A DNA stretch of 6,100 nucleotides from Verrucomicrobiales bacterium. GTDB lineage: Bacteria > Verrucomicrobiota > Verrucomicrobiia > Limisphaerales > UBA1096. Made by a program: the position numbers and the translations under genes. Below the pieces are notes generated by a model. It searched no databases. It worked only from the letters and a program-made list of their open reading frames with translations, and was not told where the DNA came from. Numbering within the stretch: the first letter of the stretch is position 1; every line of letters begins with the position of its first letter. This document shows positions 4,645 to 6,100 of the stretch, in pieces. The stretch covers positions 30,541 to 36,640 of the forward strand of contig PBKH01000010.1 in assembly GCA_002721375.1 (NCBI GenBank), in the 5' to 3' direction.

Positions 4645-6100
4645 CCTTTAGCCGCGCTCCCCGCTGGTCGTGGATCGGAAGGGAAACCTTGGCTGGGACG
4701 CGTTCGCCGAACAACTCGATCTCTACTTCCGTTCCTGGCTTGGCCAAATCCAACGGCAGATAACAGTAGGCAATCGACCGGTCAATGGTATGAGCATGGC
4801 CTGCGCTTCGAAGGCGTGAGACGATTTCGCCGTTGAACCAGACCGACTCCGCGCCGTAGGCGGGGAATATATTTCCCTCAAGTACGACAGTTCGCAGCCG
4901 TGTGCGTAGTCCTTCTTCTTTGCATTTTGCCAAGGCGGAGCGACCTGTGAACTTGTCTTTTTCCATATCGGCGCAAAATCCAAGCCCGGCTTCGAGCAGG
5001 TTGTCTTCTGGGGTCACATCGGTACTCCAGTAGACGTAGCCTTTCTCGAGCCGTAGCGAGTCAAGTGCCTTATATCCAGCAGGGCGGATGCCGTGCGCTT
5101 GGCCAAATTCGAGCAGAGTTTCCCAAATGACACCGGCGTCGTTGTTGTCGACATACAGTTCCCAGCCCAGTTCGCCGATGTAGCTGACGCGCTGTGCCCA
5201 TACAGGTTTGCTGGACACGGTGATATGCTGTGCAGTGAGGTAGGGGAAGGCGTCGTTGCTGATATCGTCTGATGTCGCTTGGCCGAGCACATCACGCGCT
5301 TTTGGCCCCCACAGGCCAATACATGCCAACTCATCACTGACATCTCGTAACTCGACGGAGCCATCAGTCGGTGTATGCGCACGAACCCATTCGAGGTCGT
5401 TGGACAGGAATGATGTGCCGGTGATGATCCGAAATCGATCGTCAGCCAGTCGGCAGACGGTGAGGTCGCTCTCGATACCGCCACGCGTGTTAAGGAACTG
5501 TGTGTAGACGAGCGAACCGGTGGGTCGATCGATGTTGTTGCAGGCAACACGCTGCAGCAGGTCGAGCGCGCCGGGGCCGTTGACTTCGAATTTGCCGAAC
5601 GAGGTCATGTCAAATAATGCGGCGCGTTCGCGAGCGGCGAGGCACTCCTCGCGTATCAACTTGTGGTACGGCGCACGGCCCCAGCCCCAGTTGTGCTGGT
5701 CATCTGCCGCCTGGCGGGCAGGCTCGCCAGGTCGAAAAAAATTAACGCGTTCCCAGCCGTTTTTTTCGCCGAACTCTGCGCCGAGGCTGACGAGCCGAGC
5801 GTAAAGCGGACTCTTTCGTTGGTTGCGCGCCCAGAGGGTTTCGTCGGCAGGAAAATGCTGGTGATAGTAGTAGTGATACACCTCACGTGCCTTCTCGGTG
5901 ACGAATCCGGTGTCGCTGTAGTTTTCACCAAAGCGGCGGATATTCATCTCATGCAGGTCGAGCGACGGTTCGCCGTCGATGATCCACTCGGCCATCACCT
6001 TGCCAACTCCTCCTGCACCGGCAATGCCGTTAAGCGACATGCCGGCGGCGACGTAAAAACCGGGTACTTTAGGCACCGGACCGAGGCAGTAGTGGCCGTC
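4640..6100 (-). CDS. FAD-dependent oxidoreductase with GcvT-like folate-binding domain (dimethylglycine/sarcosine dehydrogenase type), N-terminus outside the window
   Basis: The reading frame stays open to the window edge, so the visible 486 residues are the C-terminal part of a protein that in this family is about 800-850 aa. Counting from the edge, residues 1-43 are the end of the FAD (DAO) domain: PKVPGFYVAAG, a Gly-rich GIAGAGGVGK, then AEWIIDGEP. Next come the FAO_M linker domain (about 49-105), a GCV_T aminomethyltransferase-like domain (about 145-375, with ARERAALFDMTSFGKFEV, SYIGELGWELYV and LRLEKGYVYW), and the GCV_T C-terminal barrel (about 395-480). These enzymes oxidise N-methyl groups of dimethylglycine, sarcosine or related amines. 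The folate domain captures the one-carbon unit as methylene-tetrahydrofolate, in betaine/choline catabolism. The FAD-binding N-terminus is not visible, so substrate choice stays open. A GTG at 6074-6076 should not be taken as the start, because the homology continues upstream of it. Confidence 0.92.
   Translation of the reverse strand, partial: DGHYCLGPVPKVPGFYVAAGMSLNGIAGAGGVGKVMAEWIIDGEPSLDLHEMNIRRFGENYSDTGFVTEKAREVYHYYYHQHFPADETLWARNQRKSPLYARLVSLGAEFGEKNGWERVNFFRPGEPARQAADDQHNWGWGRAPYHKLIREECLAARERAALFDMTSFGKFEVNGPGALDLLQRVACNNIDRPTGSLVYTQFLNTRGGIESDLTVCRLADDRFRIITGTSFLSNDLEWVRAHTPTDGSVELRDVSDELACIGLWGPKARDVLGQATSDDISNDAFPYLTAQHITVSSKPVWAQRVSYIGELGWELYVDNNDAGVIWETLLEFGQAHGIRPAGYKALDSLRLEKGYVYWSTDVTPEDNLLEAGLGFCADMEKDKFTGRSALAKCKEEGLRTRLRTVVLEGNIFPAYGAESVWFNGEIVSRLRSAGHAHTIDRSIAYCYLPLDLAKPGTEVEIELFGERVPAKVSLPIHDQRGARLKA

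Noticed and set aside
5014..5550. Long minus-strand alternative frame (178 codons) inside the flavoenzyme gene
   Set aside because: It is a Ser/Thr/Pro-rich shadow of the conserved FAD/GcvT-type gene with no recognisable domain.
4640..6076. Treating the GTG at 6074-6076 as the true start of the flavoenzyme
   Set aside because: The residues just upstream (DGHYCLGP) continue the family pattern in frame to the edge. A start here would leave only the end of the FAD domain.
1..6100. CRISPR arrays, transposase genes, integrases or rRNA
   Set aside because: No regularly spaced repeats, no recombinase or transposase motifs and no rRNA-like sequence were seen anywhere in the window.

Overview
The window is bacterial chromosomal DNA. 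It shows dense genes, a CCA-encoding tRNA, a tail-to-tail gene pair only 17 bp apart, and an accessory insert between two housekeeping regions. The lineage cannot be fixed from this sequence. The mix of a dimethylglycine/sarcosine-dehydrogenase-type flavoenzyme, an SDR dehydrogenase, a TerC membrane protein and a signalling-domain/membrane/PD40-propeller protein, with little or no Shine-Dalgarno sequence before two genes, would suit a marine Verrucomicrobiota-like or proteobacterial genome. That is a guess.

Layout. (1) 1-99: a gene-poor edge. (2) 100-873, minus strand: a complete classical SDR oxidoreductase. (3) 874-1010: its upstream region, with a perfect 14-bp palindrome. (4) 1011-1049: the 5' half of a tRNA-Leu(UAA), which stops matching exactly after the anticodon loop. 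(5) 1050-1334: an AT-rich leader with inverted repeats and a possible 26-codon leader ORF. (6) 1335-3614, plus strand: a 759-aa protein with an N-terminal TIR domain, one membrane segment and a large C-terminal PD40/TolB-like beta-propeller. (7) 3651-3737, plus strand: an intact tRNA-Leu(UAA) whose first 39 nt repeat 1011-1049. (8) 3834-4622, plus strand: a TerC-family membrane protein. (9) 4640-6100, minus strand: the C-terminal ~486 residues of an FAD-dependent dehydrogenase with a GcvT-like folate-binding module, running off the right edge.

Main interpretation. The 39-nt direct repeat of the tRNA 5' half (36 of 39 identical) brackets a 2,640-bp block that holds essentially one gene, the TIR-propeller gene. 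Joining 1-1049 to 3690 onward would rebuild a complete tRNA-Leu(UAA) with a paired anticodon stem. The block therefore looks like a compact, integrase-less cargo island inserted at the anticodon loop, with the intact tRNA rebuilt from an element-borne 5' half. The cargo looks like a membrane-spanning sensor-effector: a cytoplasmic TIR domain (often an NAD-consuming effector in bacterial antiviral defence) tied to a predicted extracytoplasmic propeller. Base composition drops sharply inside the gene near 2040, after the membrane segment, which suggests that the TIR-membrane part and the propeller part have different histories. The flanking metabolic and membrane genes are ordinary and show no clear functional link to the island.
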